Source: CAIKMD01 sp035605975
GTDB taxonomy: Bacteria > Pseudomonadota > Alphaproteobacteria > ATCC43930 > CGMCC-115725
Direction of reading: 5' to 3'
Assembly: GCA_035605975.1 (NCBI GenBank)
Contig: DATNGG010000014.1
Coordinates: 59,083-123,082 of the forward strand
DNA: 64,000 nt
Part shown: positions 18,194-25,607 of the stretch, one piece after another
Layout: each line of letters starts with the position of its first letter
How positions within the stretch are numbered: position 1 is the stretch's first letter
Program-made: the position numbers and the translations under genes
The notes under the pieces: model-generated
What the model saw: only the letters and a program-made list of their open reading frames with translations
Told to the model about the DNA's origin: nothing
The model's database searches: none

Positions 18194-18786
18194 CAAACCG
18201 CCTCGCCCTTTGCTCGCGCTTGACCGGCAAGCCATGCCAGATCAAGGCCGAAGGAATAACTTAGGAACCCCAGTCCCGCGAGGCAAATGGCGCTGCCCCA
18301 GATGGGCGTGACCGGCGGCGCCAGGGCCAGGATCAAGGCGATGGCCTGCGCAACGCACAGGCTCTGCCGGCGCTTGCGCGGCGGCAGCGGCAGGGTCAGG
18401 ACCGGCCAGAGGCGACCGCTGATCACAAAGATGTAACGCAGCAGCCCGCTTGCCAGGACCCAGGGGCCGGCTTGACCGAAGGTCCAGGCGAGGGCGGCGA
18501 GCGCCAGGATCATCACGGCATCGGTTTCCATATCGAACCGCGCGCCGAAGCCGGTCGCGGTGCCGAGCCGGCGGGCGAGATATCCGTCCACCCAATCGAG
18601 ACAAAGCGCGGTGCTGGCGACGAGGACCACGAGCCAGCGCAGCCCGGTCCCGGCCGCCCGCCCGCCCGCGAGAAGATGGATGGCCTCGGCCAAAAGGCCG
18701 AATGCCACCACCGCGCGAATCAGGGTCACCCAGTTCGCAAGACCGAAAGGCCGCGGCAGCGCTCGCAAAAAATTGTCTGTGTCCAA
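18190..18786 (-). CDS. CDP-alcohol phosphatidyltransferase family protein
   Basis: Membrane enzyme that moves a phospho-alcohol group from a CDP-alcohol to an acceptor hydroxyl. The full active-site pattern is present: Asp67-Gly68, Ala71-Arg72, Gly81, Asp85 and Asp89. Five or six hydrophobic segments cover the 198 residues. It is not obviously PgsA, PssA or cardiolipin synthase. The 4-bp overlap with ribA and the 45-bp divergent gap to the RibD-domain gene tie it to the cluster of pterin/flavin-like enzymes, suggesting it attaches a lipid or polyol phosphate to that product. This role is inference. Confidence 0.88.
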   Translation of the reverse strand: MDTDNFLRALPRPFGLANWVTLIRAVVAFGLLAEAIHLLAGGRAAGTGLRWLVVLVASTALCLDWVDGYLARRLGTATGFGARFDMETDAVMILALAALAWTFGQAGPWVLASGLLRYIFVISGRLWPVLTLPLPPRKRRQSLCVAQAIALILALAPPVTPIWGSAICLAGLGFLSYSFGLDLAWLAGQARAKGEAVW

Positions 18787-18831
18787 GGCCTAATCCCTGG
18801 CTCATTATGCGTTGTGAGGAATGGGTCTAGC

Positions 18832-19617
18832 ATGCCGGCCGAAGGGGACATAGCCGAGCGCAACGGCGCGCAGTGGCAAGCCGTCTTGGCGTGCCGGCGC
18901 GGCGCTGCCTGCCTGACGGGAGCCGGCATGCTCGCCGAGCTCTACGGCCCGCTTTGCGCCATCCCCTCGGGTCAGGGCTTTGCCATCGCCCATCTCGCGC
19001 AAAGCCTCGATGGCCGGATCGCCACGACGCAAGGCGCATCGCGCTGGATTTCCGGCGAGAACGACCTCCATCACACACACTGCCTGCGCGCCTTGGCCGA
19101 TGCCGTGATCGTCGGCGCGGACACGATCCATAACGACGATCCGCTCCTGACGGTGCGGCGCTGCGCGGGCGAGCATCCGGTCCGCGTGGTCATCGATCCC
19201 GACCTGAAGCTCGGCCCGCATCACAAAGTTTTTACCGATGCGAGCACGCCGACGCTCGTCATCGCGGCGGCGGATGGGCCGGCCGGTTCGCGCCTCGGCT
19301 TCGTCGAAGTGCTGCGCCTGCCGCGTTATGGCGGGGTGATCGCGCCGCTGGCGATTCGCGAGGCTTTGGCGGCCCGGGGGCTGCATTGGCTGTTCATCGA
19401 GGGCGGCGGGGTCACGATCTCGCATTTCCTGCGCGCCGGCTGTCTCGACCGGCTGCAATTGACCGTGGCGCCGGTGATCCTCGGCTCGGGCCGGCCCAGC
19501 CTCACCTTGCCCGAGATCACCCTGCCGCGGCAGGGCTTGCGCCCGGAAGTGCGCCGCATCGGTCTCGGCGAGGATGTGCTCTTCGAGTGCATCTTCGAGA
19601 GCCGGGATGGGGAGTGA
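18832..19617 (+). CDS. RibD C-terminal (pyrimidine reductase) domain protein
   Basis: A DHFR-fold reductase of 261 residues matching only the C-terminal half of RibD; the zinc deaminase half is absent. Seen are SLDGRIATTQGASRWISG, VGADTIHNDDPLLTVR and the glycine-rich FIEGGG cofactor loop near 190, then VAPVILGSG. In RibD this domain reduces the ribose of the RibA-derived pyrimidine with NADPH. Its first 45 residues are unconserved and the ATG at 18832 has only a weak ribosome site, so the start may be later. It heads a run of five coupled genes and overlaps the next by 11 bp. Confidence 0.88.
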   Translation: MPAEGDIAERNGAQWQAVLACRRGAACLTGAGMLAELYGPLCAIPSGQGFAIAHLAQSLDGRIATTQGASRWISGENDLHHTHCLRALADAVIVGADTIHNDDPLLTVRRCAGEHPVRVVIDPDLKLGPHHKVFTDASTPTLVIAAADGPAGSRLGFVEVLRLPRYGGVIAPLAIREALAARGLHWLFIEGGGVTISHFLRAGCLDRLQLTVAPVILGSGRPSLTLPEITLPRQGLRPEVRRIGLGEDVLFECIFESRDGE

Positions 19618-20581
19618 CACCCGCGCTTTCTGGCTGGCCGCCCCGGGCCGCGGCGAAATCCGCCGCGCGAGCCTTGCCGCGCCCGGCGATGGCGAACTGC
19701 TGATCCGCAGCCTCGCCAGCGGCATCAGCCGCGGCACCGAGGCGCTGGTGTTTCAGGGGCGGGTTCCGCCGAGCCAATACGAGACGATGCGCTGTCCCTT
19801 TCAGGATGGCGCATTCCCGGCGCCGCTCAAATACGGCTATGCCTCGGTCGGCATCGTCGAAGCCGGTGCGGCGGCGCTGCTCGGTCGCCGCGTCTTCTGC
19901 CTCTATCCGCATCAAGACCGCTACATCGTGCCCGAGGCGAGCGTCATCCCCGTTCCCGATGCGGTGCCGAGCGAGCGCGCCGTGCTCGCCGCCAATATGG
20001 AGACCGCGGTCAACGCGCTCTGGGATGCGGGACCGCGCTTGGGCGACCGCATCGCGATTATCGGTGCCGGTACGGTCGGATGTCTCGTCGCATCGCTCGC
20101 GGCGCGGCTGCCGGCAAGCCAGGTCGAGCTCATCGACATCGATCCGCGCCGCTCGCCGCTCGCGGCGGCTTTGGGCTGCCGCTTTGCCCGGCCCGAGGAC
20201 GCGTCGGGCGATTGCGATCTGGTGATCCATGCCAGCGGCAGCGAAGCTGGACTCGCCACCGCCTTGCGCCTCGCCGGTTTCGAGGCAACGGTGCTGGAGC
20301 TGTCCTGGTATGGCGACAAGCCGGTCGCAGCGCCGTTGGGCGAGGCGTTTCACAGCCGGCGTATTCGCCTCCAATCCTCGCAGGTGGGCGAGGTCGCGCC
20401 GGCACGGCGGGCGCGGCGCAGCCGGCGCGATCGTCTCGCTCTCGCTTTGGCGCTGCTCGCCGATCCCGTCTATGACCGGATGATCAGCGGCGAATGCCGG
20501 TTCGAAGATCTGCCGGAGGCGATGGCGCGGCTGGCGGCCGAGCCCCAAGGCGCGCTGTGCCAGCTCGTGCGCTATTCTTGA
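19607..20581 (+). CDS. MDR-superfamily dehydrogenase lacking the usual zinc ligands
   Basis: Medium-chain dehydrogenase/reductase of 324 residues. The Rossmann domain is clear (IIGAGTVGCLVAS near 150, then an acidic residue in LIDIDP, favouring NAD(H)). The catalytic-zinc positions are replaced: the usual cysteine region reads SGISRGTEA and the GHE motif reads KYGYASVG. In this it resembles zinc-free MDR enzymes such as BchC rather than alcohol dehydrogenases. The ATG at 19607 lies inside the previous gene by 11 bp. The QueD-like gene follows after 32 bp. It probably performs a redox step on the cluster's unknown product. Confidence 0.85.
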   Translation: MGSDTRAFWLAAPGRGEIRRASLAAPGDGELLIRSLASGISRGTEALVFQGRVPPSQYETMRCPFQDGAFPAPLKYGYASVGIVEAGAAALLGRRVFCLYPHQDRYIVPEASVIPVPDAVPSERAVLAANMETAVNALWDAGPRLGDRIAIIGAGTVGCLVASLAARLPASQVELIDIDPRRSPLAAALGCRFARPEDASGDCDLVIHASGSEAGLATALRLAGFEATVLELSWYGDKPVAAPLGEAFHSRRIRLQSSQVGEVAPARRARRSRRDRLALALALLADPVYDRMISGECRFEDLPEAMARLAAEPQGALCQLVRYS

Positions 20582-20613
20582 GCGGGTCGAGCAAGCGCAG
20601 CAGCGAGGGCGAC

Positions 20614-21018
20614 ATGTACAGCGTAGCGGTCAGCGATCACATCATGATCGCCCATAGTTTCGTCGGCGAGATTTTCGGTCCGGCGCAGCGGCTGCACGGC
20701 GCGACCTACGCGGTCGAGGCCGAATTCCGGCGCCGCGAGCTCGATGCCGATGGGCTTGTCTGCGATATCGGCAAGGCGCTCGAGACGCTGAAGGCGGTGC
20801 TGCGCGAGCTCGATTATCGCAATCTCGACGATGTCGCCGATTTTCGCGGCCGCAACACGACGACGGAATTTCTCGCCGGCGAAATTCACCGTCGCCTCGC
20901 GGCGCGCATCGCCGCCGGCGCTCTCGGCCCGGGCGTCGCAGGAAACCTCGCCGCGTTGCGCGTCGTCTTGCGCGAATCGCCGATCGCCTGGGCGGCTTTC
21001 GAGGGGCCCTTGGGGTGA
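20614..21018 (+). CDS. QueD / 6-pyruvoyl-tetrahydropterin synthase-like protein with altered active site
   Basis: T-fold protein of 134 residues, close to the length of QueD. Conserved are His14, the RLHG segment with His28, the NTTTE motif (usually PTSE) and the late glutamate in LRES. Three key residues are missing: the catalytic cysteine position is Ala24, the last histidine of HGH is Ala30, and the catalytic LDH histidine is Tyr68. It therefore should not act as an ordinary PTPS or carboxytetrahydropterin synthase, though it may bind a pterin or pyrimidine. The ATG at 20614 follows the sequence GAGGGCGAC. Its stop overlaps the glycosyltransferase GTG. Confidence 0.87.
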   Translation: MYSVAVSDHIMIAHSFVGEIFGPAQRLHGATYAVEAEFRRRELDADGLVCDIGKALETLKAVLRELDYRNLDDVADFRGRNTTTEFLAGEIHRRLAARIAAGALGPGVAGNLAALRVVLRESPIAWAAFEGPLG

Positions 21019-22067
21019 GGCTCGCCCTGCTGGTGCCGGGCTCGCTCGACCAGCTCACGGGCGGTTATCTCTTCGCTCGCCGCATCGTCGACGGGCTACG
21101 CGCACGGGGCGATGTCGTCGCCGTGACCGAGCTCGACGGATGCTTTCCGGATGCCGATGGCGAGGCGCGCGATGCCGCGGCGGCGGCGCTCGGTGGCACG
21201 GGCGGCGGCGAAGCGGTCGTCATCGACGGTCTGGCTTTGGCGGGGTTCGAGGCCTGCCTCGCCGCCGAAGCTGCGCGGCTGCGGCTCATTGCCTGGGTGC
21301 ATCATCCGCTCGCCGACGAGACCGGGCTCGACGAGCGGGCGCGCGCGCGATTCCGCGGCATCGAGGCGTCACTGTTGCCGCGCTGCCGCGGCGTGATCTG
21401 CCCGAGCGATGCGACGGCGCAGGCGGTTGCGGCTTACGGCGTTGCGCCGGCACGGCTCGCGGTGGCGCCGCCCGGAACGGCAAAGCCGGCGCGGGCGCGG
21501 TCTGCCGCCGCGCCGGGCGATGCGTTGCGGCTGCTGACCGTTGCCACCGCGACGCCGCGCAAGGGTCATCTCGTCCTGATCGAGGCGTTGGCGCGGCTGC
21601 CGCGCAAGGATTGGCGGCTGCGCTGCATCGGCAGCCTGCAGCGCGATCCTGCCTATGTCGCATCGCTGCGCCAAGCGATCGCGGCGCAGGGCTTGGCAGA
21701 GCGCGTGACGCTCCAGGACGAGATCCCGCCCGAGGCGTTGGACGAGGCTTACGCGGCGGCCGATCTTTTCGTGCTGCCCTCCTTCCATGAGGGCTATGGC
21801 ATGGCGCTCGCCGAGGCGATGGCGCATGGGCTGCCCATCCTCGCGACCAGCGCCGGCGCCATTCCCACGACCGTGCCGGAAGCGGCCGGCATTCTCGTTG
21901 CGCCGGGCGATGCGGACGCTTTGGCCGAGGCGCTGTCGCGCTTGATCGAGGAGCCCGCACTGCGCGCGCGCCTCGCAGCGGGCGCCGCTGCCGCGGGTCG
22001 GGCGCTGCCCGATTGGGATGAGGCAGTGACGCGCTGGCGCAACGGCGTTGCGCGTCTCCTGCGATGA
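21015..22067 (+). CDS. GT4-family glycosyltransferase
   Basis: GT-B fold retaining glycosyltransferase (350 residues). The N-terminal domain opens with RLALLVPGSLDQLTGGY, a glycine-rich acceptor loop. The C-terminal donor domain has the GT4 EX7E motif in HEGYGMALAEAMAHG and GILVAPGD. There is no signal peptide or membrane helix. It starts with GTG in a 4-bp overlap with the QueD-like gene and ends in ATGA with the methyltransferase gene, so it is part of the same translation unit. Donor sugar and acceptor are unknown; the context suggests a pterin- or flavin-like acceptor. Confidence 0.9.
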   Translation: MRLALLVPGSLDQLTGGYLFARRIVDGLRARGDVVAVTELDGCFPDADGEARDAAAAALGGTGGGEAVVIDGLALAGFEACLAAEAARLRLIAWVHHPLADETGLDERARARFRGIEASLLPRCRGVICPSDATAQAVAAYGVAPARLAVAPPGTAKPARARSAAAPGDALRLLTVATATPRKGHLVLIEALARLPRKDWRLRCIGSLQRDPAYVASLRQAIAAQGLAERVTLQDEIPPEALDEAYAAADLFVLPSFHEGYGMALAEAMAHGLPILATSAGAIPTTVPEAAGILVAPGDADALAEALSRLIEEPALRARLAAGAAAAGRALPDWDEAVTRWRNGVARLLR

Positions 22068-22975
22068 CCGGCTTCTCGCGGGATTGGCTGAGACTGCGCG
22101 AGAGCGCCGATCTCGCGGCACGCGATCCGGGCCTTGCGCGGCGCTTTGCCGCCGCGCTGCCGCGCCGGCCGGGCAAAGCCTTGCGACTGATCGATCTCGG
22201 CGCCGGAACCGCCGCCACCTGCCGGGCGCTGATGCCGCGGCTCGGCGGCGATCAAGATTGGCTGCTGCTCGATCACGATCCGAGCCTACTCGCCGCGCAG
22301 GTCGAGGAAATGACGCTCTGGGCGCGGCGCCAGGGCTATCCGATCCTCGCGGGGGGCGGGCGGATCACCCTCACCGCCGGCGCGGCGTGCTGGCAGGTGA
22401 CCGGCCGGGCGCTCGATCTGGCGCGGGATTGGGCAGTGCTCGAGACCTTAGAGGCGGATGGCGTCACGGCTTCGGCGCTGTTCGATCTCGTCTCGGCGGA
22501 CTGGGTCGAGCGTCTCGTTGCCTGGCTTGAGCGTCGGGGCCTGCCGCTTTTCGCGATGCTGACGGCCGATGGCCAGCGACTTTGGGAGCCGCCCCTCTCC
22601 GGAGACGAACAGGTCGCGGCGGGATTCCGCCTCCATCAGGGCAGCGATAAGGGCTTCGGCGCGGCGTTGGGTGGTGGCGCGCCCGCGGTGCTCGCGCGCG
22701 CCCTGTCGGCGCGAGGCTTCGAGGTCGAGCAAGCCGCCAGCGATTGGCGCCTCGGCGCTGGAGACGCCATGCTTCTCGCCGAATTGATCGCGGGCGAGGC
22801 CGAGGCGGCTGCAGCGGCGCGGCCCCTCGACAAATCCGTGATCGAGGGGTGGGAGACCGGGCGACGGCAGCTCCTCGACAATGGTAGGCTCAAACTCGCA
22901 ATCGGACATCGCGACATCTTGGCTTTGCCCGGCAAGACCGCCAAGATCGCTGCGCGCAACCGAGGAGGCAGGTGA
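22064..22975 (+). CDS. Class I SAM-dependent methyltransferase
   Basis: A 303-residue methyltransferase. Motif I is LIDLGAGTAATCRAL near residue 43, followed by an acidic residue after strand 2 (LLLDHDPSLL). The C-terminal half is larger than a minimal fold and unfamiliar to me, possibly the substrate-binding part. It overlaps the glycosyltransferase gene by 4 bp and is the last member of the 18.8-23.0 kb run. It may methylate the same small molecule that the upstream enzymes build. Confidence 0.85.
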   Translation: MTGFSRDWLRLRESADLAARDPGLARRFAAALPRRPGKALRLIDLGAGTAATCRALMPRLGGDQDWLLLDHDPSLLAAQVEEMTLWARRQGYPILAGGGRITLTAGAACWQVTGRALDLARDWAVLETLEADGVTASALFDLVSADWVERLVAWLERRGLPLFAMLTADGQRLWEPPLSGDEQVAAGFRLHQGSDKGFGAALGGGAPAVLARALSARGFEVEQAASDWRLGAGDAMLLAELIAGEAEAAAAARPLDKSVIEGWETGRRQLLDNGRLKLAIGHRDILALPGKTAKIAARNRGGR

Positions 22976-23259
22976 TGGCGAAAGCAATCTGGAAGGGACG
23001 GGTTCTTGCCGACAGTCCGCGTTACGAGATGGTCGAAGGGAATGTCTATTTCCCGCCGGACACGATCGATCGGCGCTTCTTCAAGGACAGCGCGACCACC
23101 ACGCAATGCCATTGGAAAGGCACGGCGCATTATTACAGCGTCGCGATCGATGGCGCCGAGAACAAGGACGCAGCTTGGTATTATCCCGAGCCGAAGCCGG
23201 CGGCAGCGCAGATCAAGGACTACATCGCCTTCTGGAAGGGCGTCGAAGTTCAGCTCTAG
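22975..23259 (+). CDS. DUF427 family protein
   Basis: Small soluble protein of 94 residues with the DUF427 pattern: SPRYEMVEGNVYFPPD, TQCHWKGTAHYYSV and AAWYYPEPKP near the end. The family has a beta-rich tent-like fold and no established activity. The ATG at 22975 is preceded by AGGAGG six bases upstream; a GTG at 22972 is less well placed. It follows the methyltransferase with a one-base overlap, so it may be cotranscribed, though DUF427 genes occur in many unrelated contexts. Confidence 0.9.
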   Translation: MAKAIWKGRVLADSPRYEMVEGNVYFPPDTIDRRFFKDSATTTQCHWKGTAHYYSVAIDGAENKDAAWYYPEPKPAAAQIKDYIAFWKGVEVQL

Positions 23260-23348
23260 ATCGTCGCGAAACGGCGCGTGCAAGCGAGAAGCAGAGGACG
23301 CATGTCGAGGATGAAGCCGGACAATCCGGGACAGGAACGGGAACGCGC

Positions 23349-24038
23349 ATGGCGGCCGGCCACAAGATCCTGATCGTCGATGATGACGCCGCGCTGCGCC
23401 GCTCGCTTGCCGAGCAGCTGCAGCTCCATGAGGAATTCCTCGCCGCCGAAGCGGCCAATGGCACCGAAGCGCTCGACATGGCGAAGGCGCAGTATTTCGA
23501 CGCGATCCTGCTCGATGTCGGTTTGCCCGACCTCGACGGGCGCGAGCTCTGCCGCGTCATGCGGCGCGCCGGAATTCGCTCGCCGATCCTGATGCTCACG
23601 GGCGCCGACGGCGAGGCCGATATGATCTTGGGCCTCGACAGCGGCGCCAATGACTACATCACCAAGCCGTTCCGGCTGAACGTGCTGCTGGCGCGCCTGC
23701 GCGCGCAGCTGCGCCAGCACGAGCTGTCGGAAGACGCGGTCTTCACCATCGGTCCTTACACGTTCCGCCCGAGCGCCAAGACCCTCATCGACGACACCAA
23801 GCGCAAGAAGGTGCGCTTGACCGAGAAAGAGACCGCGATCCTCAAATATCTCTACCGCGCCGGCGACAAGATCATCGGCCGCGACGTGCTCTTGAACGAG
23901 GTCTGGGGCTACAATTCGGGCGTCACGACGCACACGCTTGAAACCCATGTCTATCGGCTGCGGCAAAAGATCGAGCGCGATCCCGGCAAGGCCGAGATTC
24001 TCGTGACCGAGCCGGGCGGCTACCGGCTGGTGCCTTAG
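23349..24038 (+). CDS. OmpR-family response regulator
   Basis: Two-domain transcription factor of 229 residues. The receiver has DDD at 11-13, phosphoacceptor Asp56 in LLDVGLPDLDG and Lys in YITKPFR. The winged-helix output domain has LTEKETAILKYLYR and TTHTLETHVYRLRQKI. The pattern recalls a widespread alphaproteobacterial regulator and may be CenR-like, but I do not assign the name. The ATG at 23349 gives the standard short N terminus. No kinase is adjacent, so it is an orphan here. A methyltransferase gene starts one base after its stop. Confidence 0.9.
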   Translation: MAAGHKILIVDDDAALRRSLAEQLQLHEEFLAAEAANGTEALDMAKAQYFDAILLDVGLPDLDGRELCRVMRRAGIRSPILMLTGADGEADMILGLDSGANDYITKPFRLNVLLARLRAQLRQHELSEDAVFTIGPYTFRPSAKTLIDDTKRKKVRLTEKETAILKYLYRAGDKIIGRDVLLNEVWGYNSGVTTHTLETHVYRLRQKIERDPGKAEILVTEPGGYRLVP

Positions 24039-24039
24039 A

Positions 24040-24510
24040 TTGAGCGCGCTCGACACTCTGATCCGGCGCCTGATGGCGCAGCGCGCGAGTCTCGAGCGGG
24101 CAGCGGCAATGGTCACGCAATTGCCGGGACCCGCTTTGCAGATCGGCTGGGGCGACGGCGCCGCCTATGATCATCTGCGCGAGATTTTGCGCCGCCGCGA
24201 GATCATCGTGTTCGATCGCCAGATCGCGGTCTCGGCCGAGGCGCTGCCGGCGGCAGCGCAGCGCGTGCTCGGCGATCCGCGGGACACGCTGCCGCAAGCC
24301 TGGGATCGCTGCCCGCGCGAGGCGGCGCTCGCGCATTTGAACGTGCTCTCGCCCCGCCTTGCGGCGGAGCTCGCGCCGCTTGCCGCGCCAATGCTGCGAC
24401 CCGGTGCGGTGGTCATCGCCGAAGCGCAGCTCGATTTGCCCGGCTGGGAGCTGATCGCGCCGGCCGAAACCGTGCGCGACAGCCGCGACCATCTCTATCG
24501 CGTGACTTGA
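24040..24510 (+). CDS. Small SAM-dependent methyltransferase-like protein (Methyltransf_17 type)
   Basis: A 156-residue protein with a compressed SAM-binding fold: LQIGWGDGAAYDHLRE near 33 as motif I, then IIVFDRQIAV as the post-strand-2 acid. It resembles the PF12692-type small methyltransferases of alphaproteobacteria, whose substrate I do not know. The start is TTG at 24040, one base after the response regulator stop; an ATG at 24073 would trim 11 residues. It converges with the MetE-like gene. Confidence 0.72.
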   Translation: MSALDTLIRRLMAQRASLERAAAMVTQLPGPALQIGWGDGAAYDHLREILRRREIIVFDRQIAVSAEALPAAAQRVLGDPRDTLPQAWDRCPREAALAHLNVLSPRLAAELAPLAAPMLRPGAVVIAEAQLDLPGWELIAPAETVRDSRDHLYRVT

Positions 24511-24520
24511 CGCAGCCGCG

Positions 24521-25555
24521 TCAGCCGCCGAGCTCGCGGCGGACGATCTTCGTTCCCTCGACCATCGCCTTGAGCTTGCCGAAGGCTACCTCTCGCGGCA
24601 GGTATTTCATGCCGCAATCCGGCGCGATCACCAGCCGCTCGGCCGCGACATGCGGCAGCGCGCGCCGAATGCGCTCGGCGACCAGCGCCGGCGGCTCGAT
24701 GCTGAGATCGGCGAGATCGATCACGCCCAGCATGATGCGCTTGCTCGGCAGGCGCTCCAGCACGGCGCAATCGAGCTTCGATTGCGCGGTCTCGATCGAA
24801 ATTTGCTGCGCCGCCGATTGCTCGAGCTCGGGCAGAAAGGAATAGCCCGAGGGACGCTGCTTGACGAAGGCGGCATAGCCGAAGCAGAGATGGACGACGG
24901 TTTCGCCCGCCGCCCCTTGCAGCGCGCGGTTGAGCGCCGCGACGCCGAATTGGGCCGCCTTGTCGGGCCGCGCCTGCATATAAGGCTCGTCGATCTGGAC
25001 GATATCGGCGCCGGCCGCGAAGAGATCGCGAATCTCCTCGTTGACCGCCGCGGCGTAGTCCATCGCCAGGGCGGTCTCATCCTTGTAGTGGTCGTCCTGC
25101 GCTTGCATCGCCATGGTGAAGGGGCCGGGCACGGTGATCTTGATCCGGCGCTCGGTATTGGCGCGCAGAAAGCGCACATCGCGCGCCTCGACCGCATGCT
25201 TGCGGCGGATGCGGCCGACAATGCGCGGCACCGGCTGGGTGCGGCCGGGCGTGCGCGTCGGCGCCTGTCCGGGATTGTCGATATCGACGCCCTCGAGCGC
25301 CGTGGCAAAGCGGTTGGAATAGCTCTCGCGGCGCATCTCGCCATCGGTGACGATATCGATGCCGGCGCGCTCCTGGTCGCGGATCGCCAACAGCGTCGCA
25401 TCGTCCTGCGCCTCGTCGAGGAATTCGGGTGCGATGCGCCACACATCGCGAAACCGCACGCGCGGCGGCGCAACCGCGCTCAGCCGCTGGCGGTCGATCA
25501 GCCAGCCGGGCTGCGGATAGCTCCCCACGAGCGTCGTCGGCAGCAGCGTCGTCAC
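24521..25555 (-). CDS. Single-barrel MetE-like (cobalamin-independent methionine synthase family) protein
   Basis: A 344-residue protein corresponding to only the C-terminal catalytic barrel of MetE, which is normally about 750 residues. All expected zinc ligands are visible: His and Cys in VVHLCFG, Glu in ISIETAQS and Cys in APDCGMKYL. It lacks the N-terminal folate-tethering half, so it may be a folate-independent core-MetE type methyltransferase or act on another thiol. The GTG at 25555 is chosen because GGAGG stands about six bases upstream and the usual TTLVGSYP start follows at once. It is not in an obvious methionine operon. Confidence 0.87.
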   Translation of the reverse strand: MTTLLPTTLVGSYPQPGWLIDRQRLSAVAPPRVRFRDVWRIAPEFLDEAQDDATLLAIRDQERAGIDIVTDGEMRRESYSNRFATALEGVDIDNPGQAPTRTPGRTQPVPRIVGRIRRKHAVEARDVRFLRANTERRIKITVPGPFTMAMQAQDDHYKDETALAMDYAAAVNEEIRDLFAAGADIVQIDEPYMQARPDKAAQFGVAALNRALQGAAGETVVHLCFGYAAFVKQRPSGYSFLPELEQSAAQQISIETAQSKLDCAVLERLPSKRIMLGVIDLADLSIEPPALVAERIRRALPHVAAERLVIAPDCGMKYLPREVAFGKLKAMVEGTKIVRRELGG

Positions 25556-25607
25556 TTCAAGCCTCCAGCGGTTTCTTTCCCCGAGCCGATCATCCGCATT
25601 CCGCGCG

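Noticed and set aside
20494..20613. Upstream extension of the QueD-like frame
   Set aside because: The codons before ATG 20614 mostly lie within the end of the dehydrogenase gene in another frame and show no conserved residues.
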